A stretch of 32,010 bases of DNA, from positions 1 to 32,010 of the forward strand of contig CAYYYG010000008.1 in assembly GCA_964476135.1 (NCBI GenBank). The letters are read 5' to 3'. Positions 1 through 7,013 of the stretch are shown one piece after another. Each line of letters starts with the position of its first letter. Position 1 is the first letter of the stretch. This stretch comes from CAYYYG01 sp964476135. GTDB taxonomy: Bacteria; Patescibacteriota; Microgenomatia; UBA1406; GWC2-37-13. Below the pieces are notes generated by a model. That model saw nothing but the letters and a program-made list of their open reading frames with translations. It did no database searches and had not been told where the DNA came from. The position numbers and the translations under genes were made by a program.

Positions 1-54
1 TCACGGCGGTGGTCTGAAAAACCTCAGATGCGTGTTCGACTCACGCCCTCGGCA
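1..54 (+). tRNA. tRNA 3' portion, probably tRNA-Phe(GAA), truncated by window start
   Basis: The T arm is perfect: stem GCGTG (30-34), loop TTCGACT (35-41), stem CACGC (42-46). The acceptor 3' strand CCTCGGC (47-53) and discriminator A54 follow. CCA is not encoded, since the next bases are CAA. Reading 9-25 as the anticodon arm gives loop CTGAAAA with T33, anticodon GAA (16-18) and a purine at 37, hence Phe; the stem has one T-T mismatch. A3 fits the conserved A21 and 4-7 fits the D-stem 3' strand. Alternatively, TCTGA (13-17) and TCAGA (24-28) form a perfect 5-bp stem that could be the long variable arm of a class II tRNA. The expected 5' acceptor GCCGAGG is also common in tRNA-Leu, but no Leu or Ser anticodon can then be placed with T33. 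The tRNA call is firm; the isotype is moderate. Confidence 0.65.
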
Positions 55-75
55 CAAATGTAAAAATCTTCACGC

Positions 76-104
76 TCCTGATTCGCATAAGTCGCTCATC
101 AGGA
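76..104. terminator. possible weak hairpin between tRNA and XRE gene
   Basis: TCCTGAT (76-82) and ATCAGGA (98-104) form a 7-bp stem with a 15-nt loop. It lies between the tRNA 3' end and the stop of the minus-strand XRE gene. A short T run follows on the minus strand about 8 nt after the stem, so a weak terminator for the XRE transcript is possible. The loop is long and the T tract is displaced, so confidence is low. Confidence 0.25.
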
Positions 105-111
105 TTAGAAA

Positions 112-348
112 CTACACTCCTTTAAGCAGATCACAAAGTCGAAGACGTAGCATTTTTGTTATTTTATATAACACCTTGATCGATGGGTTCGCTTTACCCT
201 CCTCTATGCGGGCCAGATATGTACGATCTATCTGCGCGAGAAAAGCTAATTTTTCCTGGGTCATCTGCCGGCATTTGCGCTCACCACTTATACGGCATCC
301 GAGACGTTTGTAAAAAAAATTACCTCTCATGGAGTTATACAATACCAT
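112..348 (-). CDS. small XRE-family helix-turn-helix regulator
   Basis: This 78-aa protein is almost entirely one lambda-repressor-like (Cro/C1, XRE) HTH domain, at about residues 17-77. The signature is LGxRI, then MTQEKLAFLAQIDRTYLARI (helices 2 and 3, where DRTYLARIE is the typical recognition helix), then EEGKANPSIKVLYKI. No second domain is present, so it probably acts as a small dimeric DNA-binding regulator; its targets are unknown. It lies 46 bp downstream of rpoD on the same strand and could be read through from dnaG-rpoD. It also appears to have its own promoter: a TAGAAT hexamer ends 6 nt before the ATG at 348. An in-frame ATG at 330 is the alternative start. Neither start has a Shine-Dalgarno sequence. 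Confidence 0.8.
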   Translation of the reverse strand: MVLYNSMRGNFFYKRLGCRISGERKCRQMTQEKLAFLAQIDRTYLARIEEGKANPSIKVLYKITKMLRLRLCDLLKGV

Positions 349-354
349 ATGAAT

Positions 355-384
355 ATTCTATTGACAATGGATTATAGTCTACAA
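355..384 (-). promoter_or_regulatory. putative promoter of XRE gene (leaderless type)
   Basis: On the minus strand, TTGTAG (384-379) and TAGAAT (360-355) are separated by 18 nt. The -10 hexamer matches TATAAT at 5 of 6 positions. It ends 6 nt before the ATG at 348, so transcription would begin at or next to the start codon. A second TATAAT lies further upstream at 376-371 and could drive a transcript with a short leader. Confidence 0.45.
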
Positions 385-394
385 ACAAGAGGGG

Positions 395-1483
395 TTATTC
401 GAGGAAATCTTTGAGCTTGCGGGCTCGAGTTGGATGTTTGAGCTTACGAATGGCCTTCGCCTCTATCTGGCGAATGCGCTCACGGGTAACTTTGAACTCA
501 CGACCAACCTCTTCGAGAGTTTTAGGCTTACCGTCTTCTAGTCCGAACCGCATTATGAGCACTTTTCTTTCCCGGGGTGAAAGGGTGTCAAGCACTTTCT
601 GAAGCGCTTCTTTGAGAAGTTCTCTTGAAACCTTGTCGTAAAGACTTGGCTGGGACTGGTCGGCGACGAATTGCTCAAGAGTCGCCTCCTTATCATCGCC
701 TACCGGAGTGGACAAAGATTTTGGCTGCTGGGAGATTTTCATGAGATTTTCGACCTCTTCGACTGTAATCTGCATTTCCTTGGCAATTTCCTTGGAGGAA
801 GGTTCCCGGCCCATTTTCTGGATGAGTCGCCTTTGGGTTTTGTAAAAACGGTTGATCTGATCGACCATGTGAACAGGAATACGGATTGTGCGCGACTGAT
901 CAGCTATGGCGCGGGTTATAGCCTGCCGAATCCACCAGGTAGCATAGGTGGAAAACTTGTAGCCGCGGCGCCAGTCGTATTTTTCAACACCACGGATAAG
1001 GCCTTTATTTCCTTCTTGTATCAGATCTAGAAACGAAAGTCGTCGACCCAGATATTTTTTAGCGATCGATACGACCAAACGGAGATTGGCTTTGATAAGT
1101 TTCTCTTTGGCTGTTTCGTTGTTTTTTTCATACTGTTTGGCTAGCGATATTTCCTGCTCGAATGTGAGAAGCGGAGTGCGACCGATTTCTTTGAGGTATT
1201 TTTTTATTGGATCAAGTGATTCCCCATGTTTCAGGCCCACAAGCTGTTCAAGTTCCTTTTCCATCTCTTCGGTGGTTTTGAAAGCCTCGTTTTCATCGCG
1301 GGTTGAGATTGTTTCAAAGATATCTATACCTTTACGGAAGGCGGTATCGAAGAAATCATCTATCTGTTCGATATGGTTCTCGGGATCCGGAAAGACAAGC
1401 ATTATGTCGTCTTGCACCAGAAAGCCATCTTCTTCACCCTGTTTTATAAGTTCTCGTACTGTTTTTGGAAAGCGTTGTTTCAT
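395..1483 (-). CDS. rpoD: RNA polymerase sigma-70 factor RpoD (primary sigma)
   Basis: This 362-aa primary sigma factor directs core RNA polymerase to -35/-10 promoters. A shortened region 1.1 is seen in roughly the first 60 residues (LIKQGEEDGFLVQDDI and the DPENHIEQIDDFF stretch). Region 1.2 begins with DPIKKYLKEIGR. Region 2 includes NLRLVVSIAKKYLGRR, the -10-recognition/melting helix KFSTYATWWIRQAITRAI, and IRIPVHM. Region 3 follows. Region 4 holds TLSPRERKVLIMRFGL and the -35-binding HTH EVGREFKVTRERIRQIEAKA. The large non-conserved region of proteobacterial RpoD is absent, hence the small size. It lies 13 bp after dnaG in the same direction, the classic dnaG-rpoD pairing but without rpsU. 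The only sigma gene in the window, it presumably reads the TTGACA/TATAAT-like promoters noted elsewhere. Confidence 0.97.
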   Translation of the reverse strand: MKQRFPKTVRELIKQGEEDGFLVQDDIMLVFPDPENHIEQIDDFFDTAFRKGIDIFETISTRDENEAFKTTEEMEKELEQLVGLKHGESLDPIKKYLKEIGRTPLLTFEQEISLAKQYEKNNETAKEKLIKANLRLVVSIAKKYLGRRLSFLDLIQEGNKGLIRGVEKYDWRRGYKFSTYATWWIRQAITRAIADQSRTIRIPVHMVDQINRFYKTQRRLIQKMGREPSSKEIAKEMQITVEEVENLMKISQQPKSLSTPVGDDKEATLEQFVADQSQPSLYDKVSRELLKEALQKVLDTLSPRERKVLIMRFGLEDGKPKTLEEVGREFKVTRERIRQIEAKAIRKLKHPTRARKLKDFLE

Positions 1484-1496
1484 AGTCGGTTTAATT

Positions 1497-3263
1497 TTAC
1501 AATGAGCGGAGCTTCTTTTCCACCGTGTTCAGTGAGGCGGTCATCTCCTGCATCAGCACTTCGTTTGCCGTGTTACCACTATCTGTCGTAGCCAGTTCGG
1601 AAATCCTTCGTTTCAGACTTGCCCGTTTGAGCTCATATGCCAGACGAAGAGTGGCATCTTGAGGATGATCGTGCTCGCTTGAATTATACAGAAGAACCTC
1701 GTCAAATGCCGGAATCAGTTCCGGTGGGAGAGTTTTTAGAAATACGGGTTGAACAAAATCAGTATAATTTTTCCGAAATAAGCCTAATGCTGAAAAAACT
1801 TTGCCGTAAGCGGGTACGGAAAAATCTTCAGGTGCAACCACTTCACATATTTGATCGTACACCTGATATGGTTTCTCGCTCTGGAGCAGTTGGCTTAATA
1901 GGTATTTCTGCATCGAATCGTGACGACTGAGTGCTTGGCGCCTGGAATCGCGAATAAATACCGGTTTTTTTTCGGGCATGTTAAAACGGTATTTTTTAAT
2001 TGTCGAGGCAATGGCATCTTCCCCGACATTCAGATTAGCAGCTAGCTTTTTGATATAGTGTGACTGCACTATAGGATTTCTGATCCGGGAAACAAAGGGA
2101 ATGACAAAGTCGCCTACTCTTTTTTTTGCAAAAGGGTCTTCACCCGGAAAACGTTTTTCGGCCATACTGATAATAAAGTCATACACCGGCACAGCCGATT
2201 TGAGAGCTTTCTTGAAAGCAACCGGGTCTTCGCGCAATAGCTCATCCGGATCTTTGCCACCTTCAAACATAACAACCTGCAGTTCGAAGTCTTGCTTCTC
2301 TGCTTCCTGAATCCCGCGCCTCATGGCATCTTCACCCGCCTCGTCGGCATCAAGCGCCAGTATGATTTTGTTCGTAAGTCTTTTAAGAATCTGCAGCTGC
2401 TCCCGGGTAACTGCCGATCCTTTTATGGCAACAACCTGATCTATCCCATGCATGTAGGGAGTAATCATATCGAATTCGCCTTCAACTAAAATGGCATAGC
2501 CGCTTTTTCGGATCGAATCTTTTGTTATGTGTATACCGTAAAGTGTCTCGCGCTTGTGGTAAATGAGCGTTTCCGGAGTATTTATATATTTGGCTTCACG
2601 TTCGCTCGCATTCAGAATTCGGCCGGAGAAGCCGATTATATCGCCGCGCAAGTCGCAGAGCGGGAACATTATCCGGCCACGGAAACGATCATAGGTGCGG
2701 CCATTTTCGTTCTGGATAAGTAGTCCGGCGTCAATAAGCTCCTGATCGGTAAAATTGTGTTTGCGGTAAAAAGACTTCAATGAATCCCAGGAGCGAGGCG
2801 CATAACCGATACGGAAAGTTTTAATAATGGCCTGACGCATCCCTCTTTTTAATAGGTAATCCATTGCCGCCTGCCCCACCGGGGTATTTTGGAGAACATA
2901 TTCGTAGTATTTTGCAGCCAGATTATTTATTCGCAGGAGACGCTCCTTTCTTTCCCATGCCTGATCGGCAATAGCGGACTCAGCTAGCTTAACGCCGGCA
3001 CGTTCGGCCAGCTCCTTCAATGCTTCGAAAAAAGTTACATTATCCCATTTCATGGCGAACTTAATTACGTCGCCGCCCTCATGACAGGCTCCGAAACAAT
3101 GCCATATCTGTCTTTCCGGCGAGATTACAAAGGAAGCCGATTTTTCGCTGTGGAAGGGGCAAAGGGCACGGAAATTTCTCCCTGCTTTGATTAAGTGTAT
3201 TCGGGAACCTATATATTCGACAATATCGGTTTTTTGTTTGACTTCTTCGATTTGATTATCCAT
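1497..3263 (-). CDS. dnaG: DNA primase DnaG
   Basis: This 588-aa primase synthesises RNA primers at the replication fork. The N-terminal zinc-binding domain has ligands C35, H38, C56 and C60 (ALCPFHSEKSASF, then WHCFGACHEGGD). The second pair is C-x3-C rather than the usual C-x2-C. The catalytic core follows with FRGRIMFP (194-201), then the TOPRIM motifs VEGEFD (260-265) and LALDADEAG with the metal-binding DxD (305-307). The C-terminal helicase-interaction region is divergent. The start is set at the ATG giving MDNQIEEVKQKTDIVEYI, which matches the family N-terminus; the frame stays open for 47 more codons upstream, but these look non-coding and overlap the divergent promoter. A short AAGG lies upstream of this ATG. 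It is co-transcribed with rpoD. Confidence 0.96.
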   Translation of the reverse strand: MDNQIEEVKQKTDIVEYIGSRIHLIKAGRNFRALCPFHSEKSASFVISPERQIWHCFGACHEGGDVIKFAMKWDNVTFFEALKELAERAGVKLAESAIADQAWERKERLLRINNLAAKYYEYVLQNTPVGQAAMDYLLKRGMRQAIIKTFRIGYAPRSWDSLKSFYRKHNFTDQELIDAGLLIQNENGRTYDRFRGRIMFPLCDLRGDIIGFSGRILNASEREAKYINTPETLIYHKRETLYGIHITKDSIRKSGYAILVEGEFDMITPYMHGIDQVVAIKGSAVTREQLQILKRLTNKIILALDADEAGEDAMRRGIQEAEKQDFELQVVMFEGGKDPDELLREDPVAFKKALKSAVPVYDFIISMAEKRFPGEDPFAKKRVGDFVIPFVSRIRNPIVQSHYIKKLAANLNVGEDAIASTIKKYRFNMPEKKPVFIRDSRRQALSRHDSMQKYLLSQLLQSEKPYQVYDQICEVVAPEDFSVPAYGKVFSALGLFRKNYTDFVQPVFLKTLPPELIPAFDEVLLYNSSEHDHPQDATLRLAYELKRASLKRRISELATTDSGNTANEVLMQEMTASLNTVEKKLRSL

Positions 3264-3290
3264 GGGCCTTGTATTCTTTATAGCTACTTT

Positions 3291-3298
3291 ATTATAAT
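3291..3298. promoter_or_regulatory. palindromic divergent -10 element
   Basis: The octamer ATTATAAT is its own reverse complement, so it offers a perfect TATAAT on both strands: 3293-3298 on plus and 3296-3291 on minus. On plus, a weak -35 TTGTAT (3269-3274) lies 18 nt upstream, and the ATG at 3306 is 7 nt after the hexamer. On minus, the dnaG ATG (3263) is about 27 nt downstream, allowing a short leader. One element may serve both divergent operons. Confidence 0.5.
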
Positions 3299-3305
3299 GG
3301 ACACT

Positions 3306-4772
3306 ATGATGTACCTGTTTTTGGAAAGGAGCCGGGTAAAACTTTTGTATCTCAAAAAGACACTGCTGTCGCAGTATGAGAGTGCATTTTACCAGAAAAA
3401 CCATCAGGTTGATTTACTGACGAAAGAGGGTACAATTGCTAATCCAGATTATCTGGCATCGGCAATTAAGGAAGCGGTGACATCGATCACATCTTCTCCG
3501 ATAAACGAAAAAGAGGTGTGTCTAATATTACCTCATTCGGCGTTCCATTTTCTGAGGACGGAGGTGCCGAAAGATCTGGCCGAAACCGCGATCGAGTCAT
3601 TTATGATTGACAAAGTGCGAGCTGCCTTCCCCACTGATACGGAAACCCTCATGTCGGATTATATTTACATGCAGAACGAAAATGAAAAACACATCATATA
3701 TTTCGGACTCCCGGCTGAGGTATATAAAAAATATTCCGATGTTTTTGCCCTTATAAACCTCCAGATTAAATCCATCCTGCCGGAGACAATTACCTACTTT
3801 AAGTTATTCGAAAAAACATTAAGGAAAGAAAAAAAAGAACATATACTTTACGTTACTTACGATAATAACAATATCGACGGCTACCTGTTTGATTCGTACG
3901 GACCGCTCGAGAACACCAAGTGCATAGATGAAACTATAAAAACAACCTCATCGATCGAAAAGACAATTAAACAGAAAGCGGAAGATTACGAAAAACAAGG
4001 GAAGAAAATAAACCGCGTAATTTTGTCGGGTGAAAGTTCGGAACAGATTAGACAGGACACATTCACCAAGCATGTCGGCGTATGGACCAATCCTCTCAAA
4101 CGCATTATTCCAGATTTCTACCAGGATTATTTGAAGATAATTATTACCGACCCGAATAAGCCAACGCCGTTTTTGGCCTACGACGTATGTCTCGGCGCAT
4201 TTATTTTTTCTGTGGAAAATAAAAGATTTTCATTTTTCAACAAAGGCAGCAAAAAATTGAAGATGCCGTCTTTTTCGGCTCCCGCTATCAAGTTTCCGCT
4301 TAAGGCGACCGCACTTTTTCTGGCTTCTTTCCTTATAACCTTCGGGGGCTGGATGCTTATAAGCAACTCTTCAAACATAAAACTGCCGCAGTTTACCGCA
4401 AGTGCCAAACCAACTCCTACAACCGTCATTCCGACTGTAGTACCTGACACACCGACCCCGACGCTTTCTCCAACGCCCGCAGTTGATCGCAAGGAAGTTA
4501 GGATAAAAGTACTTAACGGTTCCGGCATAAAAGGTAAAGCTTCGGATGTAAAGGACGTGCTGACTGCAAAGGGATACGTGGAAATTTTAACCGGAAACGC
4601 CGACGCCTTCGACTATGCACAAACCGAACTCCAGGTTACGGAAGAAGCTTCAGAAAGCGCAAAAATTTTAGTTGATGATCTTAAGGACTCGGTAAGCAGT
4701 CCAAAATTAACCGAACTTAAAAAAAATACTGCCGCAGATATAATAATAATAGTCGGTACTGACTTCAAATAA
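3306..4772 (+). CDS. PilM-like actin-fold protein with transmembrane segment and LytR_C domain
   Basis: This protein of about 488 aa has three parts. The N-terminal ~300 residues resemble the PilM/FtsA-like actin-fold proteins of type IV pilus systems (EVCLILPHSAFHFLRTEVP, later INRVILSGESSEQI). However, the DxGxxxxK-type phosphate loop is not evident, so nucleotide binding may be lost. A membrane segment (nt 4288-4365, KATALFLASFLITFGGWML) leads to a Thr/Pro-rich extracellular linker (nt ~4400-4490). The C-terminal ~90 residues form a LytR_C domain (VRIKVLNGSGIKGKA ... IIIIVGTDFK), known from LytR-CpsA-Psr cell-wall proteins. It would link a cytoplasmic domain to the cell wall. No pilN, pilO or other pilus genes adjoin. 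The start is uncertain: ATG 3306 fits the leaderless pattern; TTG 3345 lies behind a strong SD-like GGAAAGGAG (3323-3331). Confidence 0.75.
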   Translation: MMYLFLERSRVKLLYLKKTLLSQYESAFYQKNHQVDLLTKEGTIANPDYLASAIKEAVTSITSSPINEKEVCLILPHSAFHFLRTEVPKDLAETAIESFMIDKVRAAFPTDTETLMSDYIYMQNENEKHIIYFGLPAEVYKKYSDVFALINLQIKSILPETITYFKLFEKTLRKEKKEHILYVTYDNNNIDGYLFDSYGPLENTKCIDETIKTTSSIEKTIKQKAEDYEKQGKKINRVILSGESSEQIRQDTFTKHVGVWTNPLKRIIPDFYQDYLKIIITDPNKPTPFLAYDVCLGAFIFSVENKRFSFFNKGSKKLKMPSFSAPAIKFPLKATALFLASFLITFGGWMLISNSSNIKLPQFTASAKPTPTTVIPTVVPDTPTPTLSPTPAVDRKEVRIKVLNGSGIKGKASDVKDVLTAKGYVEILTGNADAFDYAQTELQVTEEASESAKILVDDLKDSVSSPKLTELKKNTAADIIIIVGTDFK

Positions 4773-4782
4773 GGCCTGGTGC

Positions 4783-4791
4783 TGATATAAT
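4783..4791 (+). promoter_or_regulatory. extended -10 promoter of prfB
   Basis: TGATATAAT is a perfect extended -10 (TG-n-TATAAT) in the gap after the upstream stop codon. It ends 8 nt before the prfB ATG at 4800, so the transcript would have essentially no leader. No convincing -35 is seen at 17 nt, as expected for an extended -10 promoter. Confidence 0.55.
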
Positions 4792-4799
4792 ATGCTTCT

Positions 4800-5813
4800 A
4801 TGGAAACCCAGGACAAAATTGCTTTAGGAGAAAAACTAAAACACATAATCCAGAAATCGAATTTGGAAGATAAAAAGAAACTGCTCACTGATTTAGAAAA
4901 AAAAACTCTTGAAGCGACATTCTGGCAGGATGCGAATAACGCGCGCGAAGTAATGAAAACTATAAGCCAGACGAGACTTGAGATAGACGATCTGGAAATG
5001 ATGCAGCTTTTATTTGAGGAAAACGACCTCACGGAAGCTAAAAAACTGATCGATAAATACGACATTCTGTTATTCCTATCGGGCAATTACGACAGAAACG
5101 ACGCTATTTTTTCGATTCACTCCGGCCAGGGAGGAACGGAGGCTATGGACTGGGCCAGCATGCTTCTTAGAATGTATACGCGTTATTTTGAAAAAAAAGG
5201 ATGGAGCTACGAAGAAATAGACCGTGTGGACGGGGAAGAGGCGGGTATAAAATCGAGCATATTAAACGTGCGGGGACAGTTTGCGTACGGTTATTTGAAG
5301 GGTGAGGCGGGCGTGCACCGATTGGTGCGACAGTCGCCTTTTAACGCCGATAAGCTGCGGCAAACTTCGTTCGCACTCGTTGAGACACTGCCCATGATCG
5401 CGGAAAAAGAAATCGCGATAAAGGAAGAAGATCTCGAATGGCAGTTCTACCGTGCGGGCGGCCATGGCGGTCAGAACGTGAATAAGGTGGCAACGGCAGT
5501 ACGTGTAACTCATAAACCTTCCGGTATTGTCGTATCGTGCCAGACCGAGCGCCAACAAGGTCAGAACCGTGAGAATGCGCTTAAACTGCTTCGCGGACAA
5601 TTGTGGAAGCTCGAAGAAGATAAAAAACTGCAACAGATGGATTCTTTCAAAAAAGATAAAATCGCCTCCTGGGGAAGACAGATACGCTCATATGTGCTTC
5701 ATCCGTATAAACTCATCAAAGATCTCCGCACCGATTATGAAGAGTCGCAGACCGACCGTGTTCTTGATGGTGAGCTGGACGGATTTATTCAGGCCTACCT
5801 GAAAAGGTCATAA
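4800..5813 (+). CDS. prfB: peptide chain release factor 2
   Basis: This 337-aa class I release factor ends translation at UGA and UAA. The anticodon-like tripeptide SPF (in VRQSPFNADKLRQTSF, about residue 179) identifies RF2 rather than RF1. The catalytic GGQ is at residues 223-225 within RAGGHGGQNVNKVATAV, and the codon-recognition domain TDRVLDGELDGF is present near the C-terminus. The N-terminal helical domain is slightly short compared with the ~365 aa of E. coli RF2. The gene runs in one frame from the ATG: the autoregulatory +1 frameshift site (CUU UGA) found near codon 25 in many bacteria is absent. It is preceded by its own extended -10, with no Shine-Dalgarno. Confidence 0.96.
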   Translation: METQDKIALGEKLKHIIQKSNLEDKKKLLTDLEKKTLEATFWQDANNAREVMKTISQTRLEIDDLEMMQLLFEENDLTEAKKLIDKYDILLFLSGNYDRNDAIFSIHSGQGGTEAMDWASMLLRMYTRYFEKKGWSYEEIDRVDGEEAGIKSSILNVRGQFAYGYLKGEAGVHRLVRQSPFNADKLRQTSFALVETLPMIAEKEIAIKEEDLEWQFYRAGGHGGQNVNKVATAVRVTHKPSGIVVSCQTERQQGQNRENALKLLRGQLWKLEEDKKLQQMDSFKKDKIASWGRQIRSYVLHPYKLIKDLRTDYEESQTDRVLDGELDGFIQAYLKRS

Positions 5814-5858
5814 ACGGCGTTGCATCAAACAAGTGCTTATGTTACCATGATTGGTACT

Positions 5859-6323
5859 ATGGATAACAAACCTAAACTACACTTGATAGATCCGGTAGAA
5901 GCAAAAACACAGGTATCAATTTTTCCTGTAATAATCGTAACCATCATCGCCTTAATCGCCGGTATAGGCACCGGGTATTTGATTGGCTCTGGAAAGACAC
6001 CTATCACATCTCAGGAATCCGTTTCTGTTGAAGACAAGGATCTAGGCATATCAGACGAGAAACCGGTACAAACTGCCGGAATAAAAAACGAGAAAACATT
6101 TACAGATAAGGCGGAGGGTATCCTGCAGGAAGGCGGTATCGAAGGCGAGGGCACCTTTCATCTCGAAAGACCGGGTGGCCCTTCGCAAACAGCTTATCTT
6201 ACCTCAACAACTGTTGACCTTTCACCTTTTATCGGTAAAAAAATCAGGGTACTCGGAAAAACATTTCAGGGCAAAAAGGCTGGCTGGCTAATGGATGTTG
6301 GCTATGTGGAAGTTCTCCAATAG
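5859..6323 (+). CDS. membrane-anchored hypothetical protein
   Basis: This hypothetical protein of 154 aa has a short charged cytoplasmic N-terminus (MDNKPKLHLIDPVEAKT) and one membrane helix (FPVIIVTIIALIAGIGTGYLI). An acidic spacer containing DLGISDEKP follows. The C-terminal extracellular domain (~60 residues) is rich in short beta-like segments (GTFHLERPGG, TVDLSPFIGKKIRVLGKTF, AGWLMDVGYVEVL) and could be a small beta-barrel or OB-like fold; that is inference. ATG 5859 is chosen because residues before it look non-coding; ATG 5847 is possible. A weak CATGAT hexamer lies 7 nt upstream. The gene ends 12 bp before ftsE, so it is probably expressed with the ftsEX cluster and may act at the envelope. 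I do not recognise a named family. Confidence 0.75.
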   Translation: MDNKPKLHLIDPVEAKTQVSIFPVIIVTIIALIAGIGTGYLIGSGKTPITSQESVSVEDKDLGISDEKPVQTAGIKNEKTFTDKAEGILQEGGIEGEGTFHLERPGGPSQTAYLTSTTVDLSPFIGKKIRVLGKTFQGKKAGWLMDVGYVEVLQ

Positions 6324-6335
6324 TTTCGATATTTT

Positions 6336-7013
6336 ATGATTATTTTTGAAAACGTCACCAAGAAGTTTCCTTTTGGCAATACCGCACTCGACCATTTGTC
6401 CCTGGAAATAACGGACAATGAATTCGTTTTTTTAGTGGGTCCTTCAGGCGCTGGTAAAACCACAATCTTGAAATTACTCCTTCGTGAATATCGACCTACA
6501 TCAGGTACTATTATTGTTGACGGCACAGATATCGCATCGAAAAAATTCAATAATATACCCAAACTCCGCCGGAAAATAGGAGTCGTTTTCCAAGATTTCA
6601 AAATTCTGGAAGATAAAAGCATTATGGAAAATGTAGCGGTCGCACTCGCAATTGCCGGAGCACCCCGAAGTATAATAAAAGAAGAAGTGAAAAAAACCCT
6701 TTCGCTTGTGAACTTAGCCGGAAAAGAACTTCTCTTCCCCGCTCAATTATCGGCGGGAGAGCTGCAGCGGGTGGCGATTGCAAGGGCGATAGTTGGCGAC
6801 CGAAGTATTATTTTAGCCGATGAACCGACAGGTAATCTGGATCCGAAAACTACCTGGGAAATTATGAAAATTTTCAAAAAATTCGAAAATAAAAAGACGA
6901 TATTATTTGCAACTCACAATACCGACATCGTGAACAGTCTGAAACGCAGGGTAGTTTCGCTTAAAGGCGGAAAAATGGAGTCGGACACGAGAAAAGGAGG
7001 TTACGCTATATGA
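6336..7013 (+). CDS. ftsE: cell division ATP-binding protein FtsE
   Basis: This 225-aa ABC ATPase pairs with FtsX at the division site and uses ATP to control peptidoglycan hydrolysis. The Walker A motif GPSGAGKTT is at residues 35-43. The ABC signature is LSAGE (138-142, A in place of the usual G), with QRVAIARAI following. The Walker B/D-loop region is ILADEPTGNLD (DE at 162-163), and the switch His is in LFATHNTDIV. The Q-loop is in VVFQDFKIL, typical of FtsE. Its 3' end overlaps ftsX by 4 bp. No Shine-Dalgarno precedes it, so it may depend on translation of, or the transcript from, the upstream gene. Confidence 0.96.
   Translation: MIIFENVTKKFPFGNTALDHLSLEITDNEFVFLVGPSGAGKTTILKLLLREYRPTSGTIIVDGTDIASKKFNNIPKLRRKIGVVFQDFKILEDKSIMENVAVALAIAGAPRSIIKEEVKKTLSLVNLAGKELLFPAQLSAGELQRVAIARAIVGDRSIILADEPTGNLDPKTTWEIMKIFKKFENKKTILFATHNTDIVNSLKRRVVSLKGGKMESDTRKGGYAI
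6994..7001 (+). promoter_or_regulatory. strong Shine-Dalgarno of ftsX
   Basis: AAGGAGGT lies 8 nt before the ftsX ATG, inside the last codons of ftsE. It is the clearest canonical ribosome-binding site in the window, where most genes have none. It would secure FtsX synthesis from within the ftsE-ftsX message. Confidence 0.75.

Noticed and set aside
361..366. TTGACA on the plus strand as a -35 element
   Set aside because: No -10-like hexamer lies 16-18 nt downstream on the plus strand and no plus-strand gene follows.
3323..3345. GGAAAGGAG as the true ribosome-binding site with TTG 3345 as start of the PilM-like gene
   Set aside because: Kept as an alternative only. The 13-nt spacing is long and TTG is a weak start, whereas ATG 3306 lies 7 nt after a perfect TATAAT, the pattern seen at other genes here.
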